DNA from: Acidovorax sp. sic0104 | Lineage (GTDB): Bacteria > Pseudomonadota > Gammaproteobacteria > Burkholderiales > Burkholderiaceae_C | Length of the DNA stretch: 64,000 nucleotides | Direction of reading: 5' to 3' | Assembly: GCF_019219095.1 (NCBI RefSeq) | Contig: NZ_JAHUWH010000004.1 | Location: forward strand, 186,001-250,000 | In this document: positions 26,298 through 35,410 of the stretch, in pieces | How positions within the stretch are numbered: position 1 is the stretch's first letter | Layout: every line of letters starts with the position of its first letter | The notes under the pieces: generated by a model | Database searches by the model: none | Told to the model about the DNA's origin: nothing | Seen by the model: only the letters and a program-made list of their open reading frames with translations | Made by a program: the position numbers and the translations under genes

Positions 26298-27071
26298 TCA
26301 GACGTCCCGCAGGGCGATCACGGCGCGGCGCGCACGGTCGAGGAAGGGCCGGCGCTCTTCACCCGCTTGAAGGGCGATGGGCTCGCCGAATGTTACCGAG
26401 CACAGGATGGGTACGGGCACTACCTCGCCCTTGGGCATCACGCGCTGCACGTTGTTGATCCAGGCAGGCACCAGCACGACCTGCGGGAACATCTGGGCCA
26501 GCTTGAACAGCCCCGACTTGAACGGCTGCGGCTCGTCGCCATGGCCGCGCGTGCCTTCGGGAAAGATCACGATGGAGTCGCCGCTCTCCAGCGCGCGCAC
26601 CAGGGGCGCCAGCGGGTCCGACTCAGGCAGGGCCGCTCGCCGCTCTTGGGGCGTGGGTGCGCGCGGCGGGGCTTCGGGTGACGGGTCGGGGCCTCCTGCC
26701 ATGGCGGTGTCGGCCTCGGCCGAGGCGCTGGCCATGGCACCGATCACCCCCACGGGGTCGTTCGCCACCGGGGCGGGCGGTCGGGCAGGTGTGGCCTGGC
26801 GGTCCACGTACACGGCGTTGAACACCGCCGTGGTGATCCACTGCCGAAACGGCGTCTTGGTCCAGTAGTCCTTGGCCGCGATGGGCCGCGTGATGCTGCG
26901 CAGCTCCTCAGGCAGCGCGGCCCAGATCAGCACCATGTCGGCGTGGCTCTGGTGGTTGGCGAAATAGATGCGCTGCTCGGCCTTGGGCGGGCAACCGTAC
27001 CAGCGGGCCTGGGAGCCGGTGAGGAACCGCACGATTCCCAGCAGGAGGAGACTCATCAACTTGGCAAGCAT
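26298..27071 (-). CDS. 1-acyl-glycerol-3-phosphate acyltransferase-like protein with internal insert
   Basis: A 257-residue PlsC-family protein. The catalytic motif is N39-H-Q-S-H-A-D45 (FANHQSHADMV) and the glycerophosphate motif IFPEGTRG lies near residue 170. Between them residues about 92-152 form a Pro/Ala-rich low-complexity insert not typical of PlsC. An N-terminal hydrophobic helix anchors it to the inner membrane. It is followed at once by the CdsA-like gene, so the pair could process lysophosphatidate and CDP-diacylglycerol for one lipid product. Confidence 0.85.
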   Translation of the reverse strand: MLAKLMSLLLLGIVRFLTGSQARWYGCPPKAEQRIYFANHQSHADMVLIWAALPEELRSITRPIAAKDYWTKTPFRQWITTAVFNAVYVDRQATPARPPAPVANDPVGVIGAMASASAEADTAMAGGPDPSPEAPPRAPTPQERRAALPESDPLAPLVRALESGDSIVIFPEGTRGHGDEPQPFKSGLFKLAQMFPQVVLVPAWINNVQRVMPKGEVVPVPILCSVTFGEPIALQAGEERRPFLDRARRAVIALRDV

Positions 27072-27205
27072 GGCGCGGATGATACGTGGCGCATGCCGGC
27101 CCGCCTGCCGGTATCTCGGCGGCGTCCGCAGTCACCCGGGGCCGCCGGTGGTGTGCGTTGACGTGCCCCGACGGCGCCCCACGTGCGCTGCCTTCGCTGG
27201 CAGGC

Positions 27206-29035
27206 TCAGAGCGCGTCGATCCTGATCAGGTCCTGGTTCACGGGGCCCCGGGGTGGCGCGATGCAGACATCGGGGTGTTGACTGATGTTGTGCAGGAGGC
27301 GCGGGTTCAGAGGTTCGGTATAGAACACCGCTTTCACGCAGGCGAGCTCGTCGGGCCGGGTCACGGTTTCCAGCATGCGGGCCATGTGGTTCCTCATGGC
27401 GTCCTCGGCGTGGTGGTGCGCCGGTTCGCCCGATCCATCCATGCGAAACACCACCAGGTTGATCCTGAACCGGTGCCCATCGATTTCCCGGGACTGCAGG
27501 CTGCCCACCCAGCATCCGTCGATCCGGTGGTTGCCGATGACCGCATCGCGAAACAGGCCGCGCGCGGCGGCGGGGAGCGGCTCCAGGGGCTCGTTGGCAA
27601 ACCGGCTCCACAGGTCTTCGTCGATGAAGGCGTCGGTCCAGCGCGTCGCGGCGTCCAGCATTCTGATCGACCGTTCGATGTCCCGCGCGCAGTCGCGGCC
27701 CAGGTGGTGCTCGGAGATCCGTTGCAGCGCCGGCACCGCCATCTTCTTGTTCAGCCGCACGGCCGCCTGCAGATAGGCGATGCCGTCCTCATGCTCAGCG
27801 TCGAGCAGGGCGCGGCCCAGCTCGTAGTTCAGGTACGCGTCGCCAGGATGCTCTGCCACCAGGGCGCGCAGTGCATCCAGTGCCTCTGCGGATGTGGACA
27901 GCGATGCCGTCGCCACGGCCTGCAATGCCAGGTCGGCCGGGTTCGTGCCGGCTTGCGCCTGCAGCCAGCGCAAACGGTAGTGAGCAAAGCACCACCCGTG
28001 CTGGTGCTTGTAGATCCATGCCGCCTGGTGCGCATGCAAGCGCGCCGGCCAATCGTCAGGAAAGGCCTCGGCCCCCGCGCAGGCGCCATACCACTGAGGG
28101 GGCTTGATCGCTACGCCAAGCTGGCTTGCGCGCTGCTGCAGGAGGGGGTGTGTGTCGTAAAGGCTTGCCGGGCGCGCGGCCGCCACTGCCAGCATGGGGG
28201 TGAAGGACTGCGCCGCGTGGAGCTGTACCTTGCGGTGCACGGTCTCGAGAATGTCGCCGGGCGGGGTGTCGGACTCGAGCTTCCATTGCACCCAGTCCTG
28301 CTGCATCGCATGCTGCTCGATGTGCTGCTGCAGTTCGATCTTGACCAGCGCGTCGATCAGGCTGTCAGCCAAGCCCGCACGTTGGGCGCATTCGTCGGCT
28401 TCGTATTCGCACTGGTGTGACCAAGCAGAAGACTGGCGCAGGAAGTACGGGATGAACCAGCGGGCCACCAGCTTTTGCAGCGACTGTATGGCCCCGTCCT
28501 CGTCGGACCGGCGTGCCAGCAGAAAGATGCCCCACTTGTAGCGGACCCGGTAGATCCACTGGCCTGCCCGGTTGTGCTGCCGCGAGAAGTGCCCCAGTTC
28601 ATGCGCCACGATGGCTTTGACTTCATTGCTGGAGAGGCACTGCAGCAGCGGCAGCCCGATGCTGAGCGTCCTTTGTGCGCCCAGTCCCATGAATCCGGTG
28701 GAGACATGGGCCGAGGCATTGAGCTCATCGGTCAGCACGATGCGGTGAATCCTTGTGCCCCCCACGGCCGCCGACAGCGCGTGGACCCACTGATGCAGCA
28801 CGCTTTCCGGCGCCACCTCGATCGCGTCCCGGTCATCGACGGGGTCTGGCTGGATCGCCCACACCACCACCAGAAACAGCGTGGCGCCGATCAGCAGCGA
28901 AGTGCTTGGAGCGTAAAAGATGGAGCAGAGCAAGGTCAGCGCCACTGCGGGAACGAGTGCGAGGATGTAGTAAATGGCCTCTACAAAAAAGCACAAAACG
29001 ATCAGTTTTAATTTCTGGAAAGTCGAAAATTGCAT
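27206..29035 (-). CDS. large membrane M48-family metalloprotease
   Basis: A 609-residue protein. Two N-terminal membrane segments (about 8-60) precede the catalytic part. The zinc motif HELGHFSRQHNR is clear, and CEYEADECAQRAG supplies the downstream Glu. The C-terminal 300 residues look like helical repeats (ALRALVAEHPGDAYLNYELGR), perhaps TPR-like. It would be an integral inner-membrane protease. The ATG at 29035 begins MQFSTFQKLK directly before the first membrane segment; an upstream extension to 29146 is Cys/Gly-rich and unlikely. Lower GC near its start suggests a recently acquired gene or a strong leader. Confidence 0.82.
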   Translation of the reverse strand: MQFSTFQKLKLIVLCFFVEAIYYILALVPAVALTLLCSIFYAPSTSLLIGATLFLVVVWAIQPDPVDDRDAIEVAPESVLHQWVHALSAAVGGTRIHRIVLTDELNASAHVSTGFMGLGAQRTLSIGLPLLQCLSSNEVKAIVAHELGHFSRQHNRAGQWIYRVRYKWGIFLLARRSDEDGAIQSLQKLVARWFIPYFLRQSSAWSHQCEYEADECAQRAGLADSLIDALVKIELQQHIEQHAMQQDWVQWKLESDTPPGDILETVHRKVQLHAAQSFTPMLAVAAARPASLYDTHPLLQQRASQLGVAIKPPQWYGACAGAEAFPDDWPARLHAHQAAWIYKHQHGWCFAHYRLRWLQAQAGTNPADLALQAVATASLSTSAEALDALRALVAEHPGDAYLNYELGRALLDAEHEDGIAYLQAAVRLNKKMAVPALQRISEHHLGRDCARDIERSIRMLDAATRWTDAFIDEDLWSRFANEPLEPLPAAARGLFRDAVIGNHRIDGCWVGSLQSREIDGHRFRINLVVFRMDGSGEPAHHHAEDAMRNHMARMLETVTRPDELACVKAVFYTEPLNPRLLHNISQHPDVCIAPPRGPVNQDLIRIDAL

Positions 29036-29182
29036 GGCATTTTTTGCGGTGTTGCCGATTGGAATGCCAGATGCTCCGCATGTACAGACTGCCCCGCGCG
29101 ATGGGGGTGAATTGCAACACTTGCCACGGCCGCAAGGTTCGCGCATCTGCGCTGGCTGCGCATTCCGGTGACGATGGGGAGC

Positions 29183-29207
29183 CAGTCAGTCAGTCAGCCA
29201 GCCAGCA
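29183..29207. repeat. tetranucleotide repeat (CAGT/CAGC)n
   Basis: About six consecutive 4-bp units, CAGT then CAGC, lie about 110-140 bp upstream of the exported hypothetical gene. Such tracts can change length by slippage; here the tract is outside the likely coding frame. Confidence 0.5.
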
Positions 29208-29320
29208 CCATGAACACCGGCAGCAGGTATCCTGAGTCACCGGCCGGCGATCGCAGTGATCTCGGTTTTGCACGGCTGGCGGGCTTGGCTGCCGGGGATC
29301 AATTGTTGAAGTGGAAATTC

Positions 29321-29899
29321 ATGAGAGCGCTCGTGCCCCTGTTCTTCGCGTTGGCATCCGTCTCCGCAGCAGCCGAAGTGTCGCGCCCAATGCTGGAGAT
29401 CAAGACACGCTGCCTCGCGAACAGCACTGCAATCGAACTGCATTTCGAAATTCGCAATCTCGGTGATCGGACTGTGTGGATCTACCAGGACACCGAGCCA
29501 TGGTCTCCCGCTTTTATAAGCAATAGATTTTCAGCCCAGGCGGGAGAAGAGGCTCCACAGGCGCTTCTCGGGCCATTGGCGTTCGGGCACTCCGTCGAGT
29601 CGGTGAAGGTGCTCTCAGGTGGGGCCGCGAAAGGGGTCGTTCAACTGCACCATGTGTTCCCCGAAATATTGCGTACTGCTGTCACCCAGCCGGTCCGGCT
29701 GTCTTGGCGATGGCAAGGACTTGCAAGTTTCTCGGAACGGTTCGAGGAGTTTTCGCCCACTGCGTTTTTTGAAGGAAGCATGACCATTCGTGCAGGGGGC
29801 TGCGATGAATTCGCAAACGCGGCAGCTGAGCTGGGGCCTGTTCACACTATTTTTTGCCAGTGCGAAGGCCGTCCCAGTCGCGCCAATCCAGGCGCGTGA
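29321..29899 (+). CDS. exported hypothetical protein, 3' end inside a MITE-like element
   Basis: A 192-residue protein with a signal peptide (MRALVPLFFALASVSAAAEV). The mature part reads like a beta-sandwich (IELHFEIRNLGDRTVWIYQ), but I recognise no family. The ATG at 29321 follows a long in-frame extension that lacks features, so the signal peptide start was preferred. The last about 22 codons (from 29834) lie inside the left arm and interior of the inverted-repeat unit, so the original C-terminus was probably replaced. The gene ends with no visible terminator. Confidence 0.6.
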   Translation: MRALVPLFFALASVSAAAEVSRPMLEIKTRCLANSTAIELHFEIRNLGDRTVWIYQDTEPWSPAFISNRFSAQAGEEAPQALLGPLAFGHSVESVKVLSGGAAKGVVQLHHVFPEILRTAVTQPVRLSWRWQGLASFSERFEEFSPTAFFEGSMTIRAGGCDEFANAAAELGPVHTIFCQCEGRPSRANPGA

Positions 29900-30094
29900 C
29901 GACGACAAGGCCGGGGCCTTGGTCAGGAACGCAGCGACGAGTGGCGTGGCTGTGGCGGCCTTCTCTTCGGGTTGCGATTCAAAAGGGCCATCCGCGGCGT
30001 TGCCAAACCTCACTGGGGCTGTACCTCAGCTTCGTTTGGCGCCTCGCGCTTTTTCCATCGCAACGCATCCGGCAAAAATAGTGTGAACAGACCC
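29834..30094. mobile_element. MITE-like unit with about 24-bp terminal inverted repeats
   Basis: The left arm at 29834-29858 and the right arm at 30071-30094 are inverted copies. The core CTGTTCACACTATTTTT is identical in both, and the full arms match at all but about two positions. The unit is 261 bp and encodes no transposase. It overlaps the last codons of the exported gene and touches the TAG stop of the MocR-type gene. No clear target-site duplication was found. Confidence 0.55.
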
Positions 30095-31521
30095 TAGGTC
30101 GAACGCAATGGCATCAACACGCTCTGGAGAGCCTTTCTGAATCTTGGGTCCATCACGGCCCCCACGTTGTAGCGGGACCATGGCGAGGCCGCAGAGGCGT
30201 CGACGCTGAAAATCGTGCCCGGCGCCAGTCGGACGTTGTGTGGCAGCAGGGCGTCTGCCAGAGTCATTGAATCATTCACCCCCGGCATGGACACCCACAG
30301 GTAGAGGGACTGGGCGTTCTTCGCGAAGATGTTCGCGCCGACGGATTCGAAAAGTGCTCGCGCGCCTTCCGTGGCTTCGCCCAGCCGACTGCGCAAGCGG
30401 GTCAGGTGTCTCTGGTAGTGGCCTTCGCTCAACATCACATCCACTGTTCTTTCGCAAAGCTCCGAACTGCTGACGTGGATGAGCGCTTTCAGGTCCGCAA
30501 GATCACTGGCCAGATCTGCGCCGCAGGCAATGAACCCCACGCGCAGCGCGGCCGAGAACGACTTGGAGAAGCTGCCGATGTAGATCGTGCGCTCAAGCTG
30601 GTCCAGAGAAGCCAGGCGCGGCGACGAGGTCGGTTTGAAGTCCGCAAGCGGATCGTTCTCCACGATCAGCAGGTCATACTTGTGTGCCAGTTGCAGCACG
30701 CGAAAGGCCTTTGCTGCGGACAGGTCCGAGCCTGTCGGGTTGTGTGCGAGCGACTGCGTGAAGAAGAGTCTGGGCCGCTGGGTGATCAGCAACTGCTCCA
30801 GAGCTTCCAGGTCGGGACCATCGTGCAGGCGCGGTACGCCCAGCACCTCGGCGCTGGCCATCTTCAATTTGCCGAACAAAGGGTAGTAGCCCGGGTCGTC
30901 CACCAGGACCTTGCCACCGGGTGGCACGAAATAGCGAATGACGATGTCCATGGCCTCGTTGGCACCGTGCGTCAAGACAATCTGCCGAGGTTCGGCGCCG
31001 ATCCCGAAATCCGCGACTTTGCGCACCAGATGCTCTCGCAGGGGCGTGTACCCGAAGCGGCTGCCGTAGCGAAAGAGGGAGCCCAGTCCTGTGCGTACGA
31101 CTTTCTGGTGGTACTTGTCCAGCCTCACATCCGAAAGCCATTCGACCGGTGGAAAGCCATCGGCGATCGCCAAGGCGCCAGGCTCGGTCTTGAGCTGCTC
31201 ACGCATCAGCCAAACGATGTCTCTGGCTCGTCCCAGGCTGCCCGCCTCGTCGTCCGCCGCCTTGGACGCGGGCTTGTCGACCACGAAGTACCCGGCACCT
31301 CGACGAGGTTCGATCAGCCCGCGCGAGACGAGCAGTTCGAAAGCCGTGACCACGGTGTTCTTGGCGTATTTGTGGAGTTCGGCCATCTCGCGCAGCGACG
31401 GCAGTTTGTCGCCGACCTTGTAGGCGCCGTCGCGTATCTGCCTTTCGATGGCATCTGCGACCGAGACCGGCAATGTGGCGGGTCGGGAGCGACGTGTCCG
31501 GGAGCTTCCTTCTGCTGTCAT
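30094..31521 (-). CDS. MocR-type transcriptional regulator (GntR HTH + aminotransferase-like domain)
   Basis: A 475-residue regulator. Residues about 15-85 form a GntR-type winged helix (DGAYKVGDKLPSLREMAELH...VSRGLIEPRRGAGYF). The rest is a class-I aminotransferase fold, with the PLP-binding Lys in YIGSFSKSFSAALRVGF. Such proteins sense an effector through PLP and usually control a divergent gene. Here the divergent neighbour is mvaA, 128 bp away, with TACCGT-like repeats in between. The stop codon abuts the MITE-like unit. Effector identity is unknown; a mevalonate-route metabolite is an inference from context. Confidence 0.93.
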   Translation of the reverse strand: MTAEGSSRTRRSRPATLPVSVADAIERQIRDGAYKVGDKLPSLREMAELHKYAKNTVVTAFELLVSRGLIEPRRGAGYFVVDKPASKAADDEAGSLGRARDIVWLMREQLKTEPGALAIADGFPPVEWLSDVRLDKYHQKVVRTGLGSLFRYGSRFGYTPLREHLVRKVADFGIGAEPRQIVLTHGANEAMDIVIRYFVPPGGKVLVDDPGYYPLFGKLKMASAEVLGVPRLHDGPDLEALEQLLITQRPRLFFTQSLAHNPTGSDLSAAKAFRVLQLAHKYDLLIVENDPLADFKPTSSPRLASLDQLERTIYIGSFSKSFSAALRVGFIACGADLASDLADLKALIHVSSSELCERTVDVMLSEGHYQRHLTRLRSRLGEATEGARALFESVGANIFAKNAQSLYLWVSMPGVNDSMTLADALLPHNVRLAPGTIFSVDASAASPWSRYNVGAVMDPRFRKALQSVLMPLRST

Positions 31522-31576
31522 CTTTCACCTATTGCACATCGCTGTGCCCTTGCTGGACAAGAAACTGTTTGCCCAA

Positions 31577-31628
31577 ACTGTACCTTTCTTGATTGGTACG
31601 GTGATCTTAAAGTTTACCCATACCGTAT
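31577..31628. promoter_or_regulatory. candidate MocR operator in the divergent mvaA promoter
   Basis: ACTGTACC at 31577-31584 and GGTACGGT at 31595-31602 form an imperfect inverted repeat with 7 of 8 complementary positions. A third related box, TACCGTAT, is at 31621-31628. TTGATT at 31589-31594 could be a -35 element for mvaA. Position and spacing fit the direct or inverted repeats typical of MocR sites. Confidence 0.4.
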
Positions 31629-31649
31629 CCACTACCAAGCAGTCATTCA

Positions 31650-32933
31650 ATGGTCGACTCACGACTTCCAAATTTTCGTTCTCTCACCCCGTCACAGCGC
31701 CTGGAGCATGTTGCGCGCGTTGCCGACCTGTCCGAGGAAGAGAGGGCTCTCATCAGCGGGCCCGGTGCGCTCACCGTGGAGCGCGCCAACGGCATGGTGG
31801 AGAACGTCCTCGGAACGTTCGAGCTTCCATTCGGTATCGGCGGCAACTTCCAGGTGAACGGCCGCGATGTCCTGGTGCCGATGGTGGTTGAAGAGCCCTC
31901 GGTGGTGGCTGCCGCGTCGTTCATGGCCAAGCTGGCTCGCGATTGCGGCGGCTTCGAAACCTCCAGCACGGGGCCGCTGATGCGTGCCCAGGTGCAGGTC
32001 ATCGGAATCACTGACCCCTATGGCGCGCGCCTGGCGCTCCTGAAGCACCGCGACGAGATCCTGGCGGTCGCCAACAGCCGCGACAAGGTTCTCATCGGCC
32101 TGGGCGGCGGCTGCCGTGACATCGAGGTCCACGTGTTTCCCGACACGGCACGCGGTCCGATGGTCGTCATGCACCTCATCGTTGATGTGCGCGACGCGAT
32201 GGGTGCCAATACCGTCAACACCATGGCCGAGTCGGTTTCGCCCCTGGTGGAGAAGCTCACAGGCGGCACCGTGCGGCTGCGTATCCTGTCCAACCTCGCC
32301 GACCTGCGTCTGTCGCGTGCCCGCGTGCGGCTCACGCCCGAAACGCTCACAACCAAGGAGCGCAGCGGCGAAGAGATCATCGAAGGCGTGCTGGATGCCT
32401 ACACCTTCGCGGCCATCGATCCGTACCGTGCGGCGACGCACAACAAGGGCATCATGAACGGCATCGACCCCGTCATCGTTGCCACCGGCAACGACTGGCG
32501 AGCGGTCGAGGCTGGCGCCCATGCCTATGCCAGCCGAAACGGCCGCTACACCTCACTGACGACCTGGGAAAAAGACACCCAGGGCGCGCTGGTCGGCACC
32601 ATCGAAATGCCCATGCCTGTGGGCCTGGTGGGGGGCGCGACCAAGACACATCCGCTGGCCCGCCTGTCCCTGAAGATCATGGGCGTCAAGTCGGCGCAGG
32701 AGCTGGGTGAGGTGGCCGTCGCCGTGGGTCTTGCACAGAACCTCGGGGCGCTGCGTGCCCTGGCCACCGAAGGCATACAGCGCGGCCACATGGCACTGCA
32801 CGCCCGCAACATCGCCCTGGTCGCTGGAGCCACGGGCGACGAGGTGGATGCCATCGCCCAACGGATGGCTGCCGAGCACGACGTGCGCACCGACCGAGCG
32901 CTCGCCTTGCTCGAAGAGCTGCGCCGCAAGTAA
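31650..32933 (+). CDS. mvaA: class II (degradative) hydroxymethylglutaryl-CoA reductase
   Basis: A 427-residue enzyme very similar, from memory, to Pseudomonas mevalonii MvaA, which oxidises mevalonate plus CoA to HMG-CoA with NAD+. Diagnostic segments are [38 protein letters not shown] (catalytic Glu), [33 protein letters not shown] (catalytic Lys and Asp) and [12 protein letters not shown] (catalytic His). Length fits the class II soluble form and there is no membrane anchor. It leads the plus-strand cluster with mvaB and two transport proteins, and faces the MocR regulator. The catabolic direction is inferred from that context. Confidence 0.95.
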   Translation: MVDSRLPNFRSLTPSQRLEHVARVADLSEEERALISGPGALTVERANGMVENVLGTFELPFGIGGNFQVNGRDVLVPMVVEEPSVVAAASFMAKLARDCGGFETSSTGPLMRAQVQVIGITDPYGARLALLKHRDEILAVANSRDKVLIGLGGGCRDIEVHVFPDTARGPMVVMHLIVDVRDAMGANTVNTMAESVSPLVEKLTGGTVRLRILSNLADLRLSRARVRLTPETLTTKERSGEEIIEGVLDAYTFAAIDPYRAATHNKGIMNGIDPVIVATGNDWRAVEAGAHAYASRNGRYTSLTTWEKDTQGALVGTIEMPMPVGLVGGATKTHPLARLSLKIMGVKSAQELGEVAVAVGLAQNLGALRALATEGIQRGHMALHARNIALVAGATGDEVDAIAQRMAAEHDVRTDRALALLEELRRK

Positions 32934-33019
32934 GACATCCAGCGTTGCCGACAGGTTGGCTGGGTCAGCCAAGCTGAAAGCCCGTCAGACCGTTCCCTGA
33001 TAACTTGGAGACAATCACA

Positions 33020-34012
33020 ATGAAACAACCCCAGCTCAAGCGCCGCACCGTGCTCGGCTCCCTCGGCGCCACGATGTTGTCAACGGTGGCGTTACCTGCG
33101 TTCGCCCAGAGCGCCGCGTTCCCCAACCGCCCTGTCAAGATCATCGTCCCCTGGGCAGCAGGCGGCGGTGGCGACGTGATCGTGCGCCTCATGGGCACGA
33201 GCCTTCAGAAGCGGCTCGGCCAGGCCATCGTGGTGGACAACCGCCCCGGTGCCGTCGGCACGATCGGCAGCGTCGCGGCGGCGCGCAGTCCGGCGGACGG
33301 TTACACGCTCGTCTACGGCGGCATGGAGTCGCACACCATTGCGCCCCATGCAATGAAGAAGTCGCCTTACGATCCGAAGAAGGAATTCGTCGCTATCGCT
33401 CCCCTGGGATTCTTCCCGGCAGCGCTGGTTGTGAGTGCATCCCACCCCGCCAGGAATCTGAACCAGTTCCTGCAGATGGCCAAGGATGCAAAGAACCCGA
33501 TGAGCTTTGGCTCATGGAGCACTGCCACGTCCGGACACCTGATGATGGAGGCGCTCAAGGTCGCAAAGAACGTCGATCTCCTGCATGTGCCTTATAACGG
33601 CACCGCGCCCCTGCTGAATGCCCAGTTGTCTCAACAGGTGGACTGTTCCATCAACGTCCTGTCGACCGTTGAACCCCACATCCGCAGCGGCAATCTGCGT
33701 TTGCTGGCCGTCTCAATGCCCCAGCGCCTGCCGGAGTTCCCGGACGTCCCGACCTTGAAGGAAATCGGTCTCAATGTCGAACGGGGACCCTGGGTGGGAA
33801 TTTTCGGGCCCGCCGGAATGCCGGAAGACGTCATTGCACGCGTGCATGAAGCTGTCGACGCCACCCTCAAGGAGCCTGCCATCGTCGAGCAGACCAAGAA
33901 GATGTTCTTCGTCGTCGAACACATGGAGCAGCGTGCGTACCAGAACTTCTATTTCAGCGAGATCGATCGCTGGGGCCAGTACGTCAAGACCGCCAAGGTT
34001 GCGATCGAGTGA
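33020..34012 (+). CDS. Bug-type tripartite tricarboxylate transporter substrate-binding protein
   Basis: A 330-residue periplasmic binding protein. The signal LKRRTVLGSLGATMLSTVAL ends at ALPAFAQ, and the mature protein has FPNRPVKIIVPWAAGGGGD, the Bug-family start motif. VDNRPGAVGTIG and YNGTAPLLNAQL are further family blocks. Such proteins capture carboxylates for TctAB-like membrane parts, which are absent here, so it may serve a distant permease or act as a sensor. The ATG at 33020 has TTGGAGACAA upstream. Location between mvaA and mvaB suggests that a mevalonate-like or related hydroxy acid is its ligand. Confidence 0.92.
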   Translation: MKQPQLKRRTVLGSLGATMLSTVALPAFAQSAAFPNRPVKIIVPWAAGGGGDVIVRLMGTSLQKRLGQAIVVDNRPGAVGTIGSVAAARSPADGYTLVYGGMESHTIAPHAMKKSPYDPKKEFVAIAPLGFFPAALVVSASHPARNLNQFLQMAKDAKNPMSFGSWSTATSGHLMMEALKVAKNVDLLHVPYNGTAPLLNAQLSQQVDCSINVLSTVEPHIRSGNLRLLAVSMPQRLPEFPDVPTLKEIGLNVERGPWVGIFGPAGMPEDVIARVHEAVDATLKEPAIVEQTKKMFFVVEHMEQRAYQNFYFSEIDRWGQYVKTAKVAIE

Positions 34013-34046
34013 TTGCATCGGCGTTGCGTGAAACCACAGGCCCGCA

Positions 34047-34083
34047 GCCCCGCAGACCAGTGCCGCTGGCGCCTCTGCGGGGC
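34047..34083 (+). terminator. perfect 10-bp hairpin after the Bug gene
   Basis: GCCCCGCAGA at 34047-34056 pairs with TCTGCGGGGC at 34074-34083, and the loop contains a second small stem. There is no T-run, so attenuation or mRNA protection between the Bug gene and mvaB is as likely as termination. Confidence 0.4.
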
Positions 34084-34171
34084 AGCGGGATAGCCGACCG
34101 GTGCGAGGAGCGGAGCTCCAGGCCGGTTGCAGCCCGTTGTAGATCAAGCCACTTCAGCACCAGCAAACCCC

Positions 34172-35086
34172 ATGAGCGAGCACGTCAAGATTGTTGAGGT
34201 CGGTCCGCGCGATGGTCTGCAGAACGAGAAGCAGCCTGTCAGCGTGGACACCAGGGTCGGGCTGATCGAGCGGCTGGTTGGCGCAGGCGTCAGGCACATC
34301 GAGGCCGCGTCTTTCGTGTCGCCGAAATGGGTGCGCCAGATGGCTGGCAGCGCAGAAGTCATGCGACGCGTGCCGCGCATGGCGAATGTCCACTACAGCG
34401 CGCTCACGCCCAATATCCAGGGGCTGGAGGCTGCCATGGCAGCGGGCTGCGAAGAAATCGCGGTCTTTGGTGCCGCCTCGGAAACGTTTTCGCAGCGAAA
34501 CATCAATTGCTCCATACGCGAGAGCCTGGAGCGCTTTCGCGCTGTCATGAACGTCGCGCTCCAGAACAAGCTGCGGGTGCGCGGCTATGTTTCTTGTGTC
34601 CTGGGGTGTCCCTATGAGGGGGACATCGAGCCCGGGAAAGTTTCGGAAGTAGCGCTCATCTTGCGGGAGATGGGCTGCCACGAGATCTCACTGGGAGACA
34701 CCATCGGCCGTGGCAATCCTGACTCCACACGGCGCATGCTCGAGGCCTGCATCCGTGTGATTCCTGCACCGCAGTTGGCCGGCCATTTCCACGATACCTA
34801 CGGCATGGCCATCGCCAACATCGTTGCGTCCCTGGAGCTGGATCTCCGTACCTTCGACAGTTCCGTTTCGGGGCTGGGCGGCTGCCCTTATGCTGCCGGC
34901 GCTTCCGGCAACGTCGCGACGGAGGACGTGGTGCACCTTCTGCACGGGCTGGGATACGCGACCGGCATCGACCTGCACAAGCTCATCCGGGCGGGGTCGT
35001 ACATCGGTTCTGCACTGGGGCGGGCGACCTCTTCGCGCGCAGCACTGGCCGTCTACGGCGACTGTTCAACCACATCGGCTGCCTGA
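34172..35086 (+). CDS. mvaB: hydroxymethylglutaryl-CoA lyase
   Basis: A 304-residue TIM-barrel enzyme that cleaves HMG-CoA to acetoacetate and acetyl-CoA. Markers are VEVGPRDGLQNE (metal-binding Asp14), EAASFVSPKWVRQMA, AGHFHDTYGMA (metal-binding His) and the catalytic Cys loop SGLGGCPYAAGASGNVATED. The ATG at 34172 places the family motif at the N-terminus; the extension to 34127 is not conserved in character. Together with mvaA it completes mevalonate breakdown, though the same enzyme also serves leucine catabolism. Confidence 0.95.
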   Translation: MSEHVKIVEVGPRDGLQNEKQPVSVDTRVGLIERLVGAGVRHIEAASFVSPKWVRQMAGSAEVMRRVPRMANVHYSALTPNIQGLEAAMAAGCEEIAVFGAASETFSQRNINCSIRESLERFRAVMNVALQNKLRVRGYVSCVLGCPYEGDIEPGKVSEVALILREMGCHEISLGDTIGRGNPDSTRRMLEACIRVIPAPQLAGHFHDTYGMAIANIVASLELDLRTFDSSVSGLGGCPYAAGASGNVATEDVVHLLHGLGYATGIDLHKLIRAGSYIGSALGRATSSRAALAVYGDCSTTSAA

Positions 35087-35410
35087 TCTGGCGAGGGTGA
35101 AGGTGCACCAGACGCCAATGCGCGTCGCAAACTTTTCGCACGGGCACTGACGCCGCTTTTTTACAGACGGCAATCCGGCTTTCGAGGCTGGCCGCCGAGG
35201 GGTGGAACCAGGCCTGCGTGTTTACCCCCATCGATGCTGAAAACGCATTCCTAAGTGATTGCTGCACAACGCCTTTCCTTGGCATCAGCATGCCGTTGAA
35301 TATTCGCCAATAGCCTCTGGAGCTGGGGATTTCTAGACTGACAGTGGCTCGGAATTCCGCCGAGCCGCAACCAGCAGCAATGCGGCTGCCAATCGTCAGG
35401 AGACAACCCA
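35087..35410. other. 324-bp spacer upstream of the MFS gene
   Basis: No gene was recognised. A 7-bp inverted repeat GGCTCGG/CCGAGCC lies at 35346-35366, about 45 bp before the MFS start, and could be an operator or a leader stem. The middle is AT-richer and probably carries a separate promoter for the MFS-kinase pair. Confidence 0.4.

Noticed and set aside
29183..29207. Phase-variable coding repeat
   Set aside because: The tetranucleotide tract lies upstream of the chosen signal-peptide start, so length change would not shift the likely reading frame.
33005..34012. A complete tripartite tricarboxylate transporter
   Set aside because: Only the binding protein is present; the TctA- and TctB-like membrane subunits were not found in the window.
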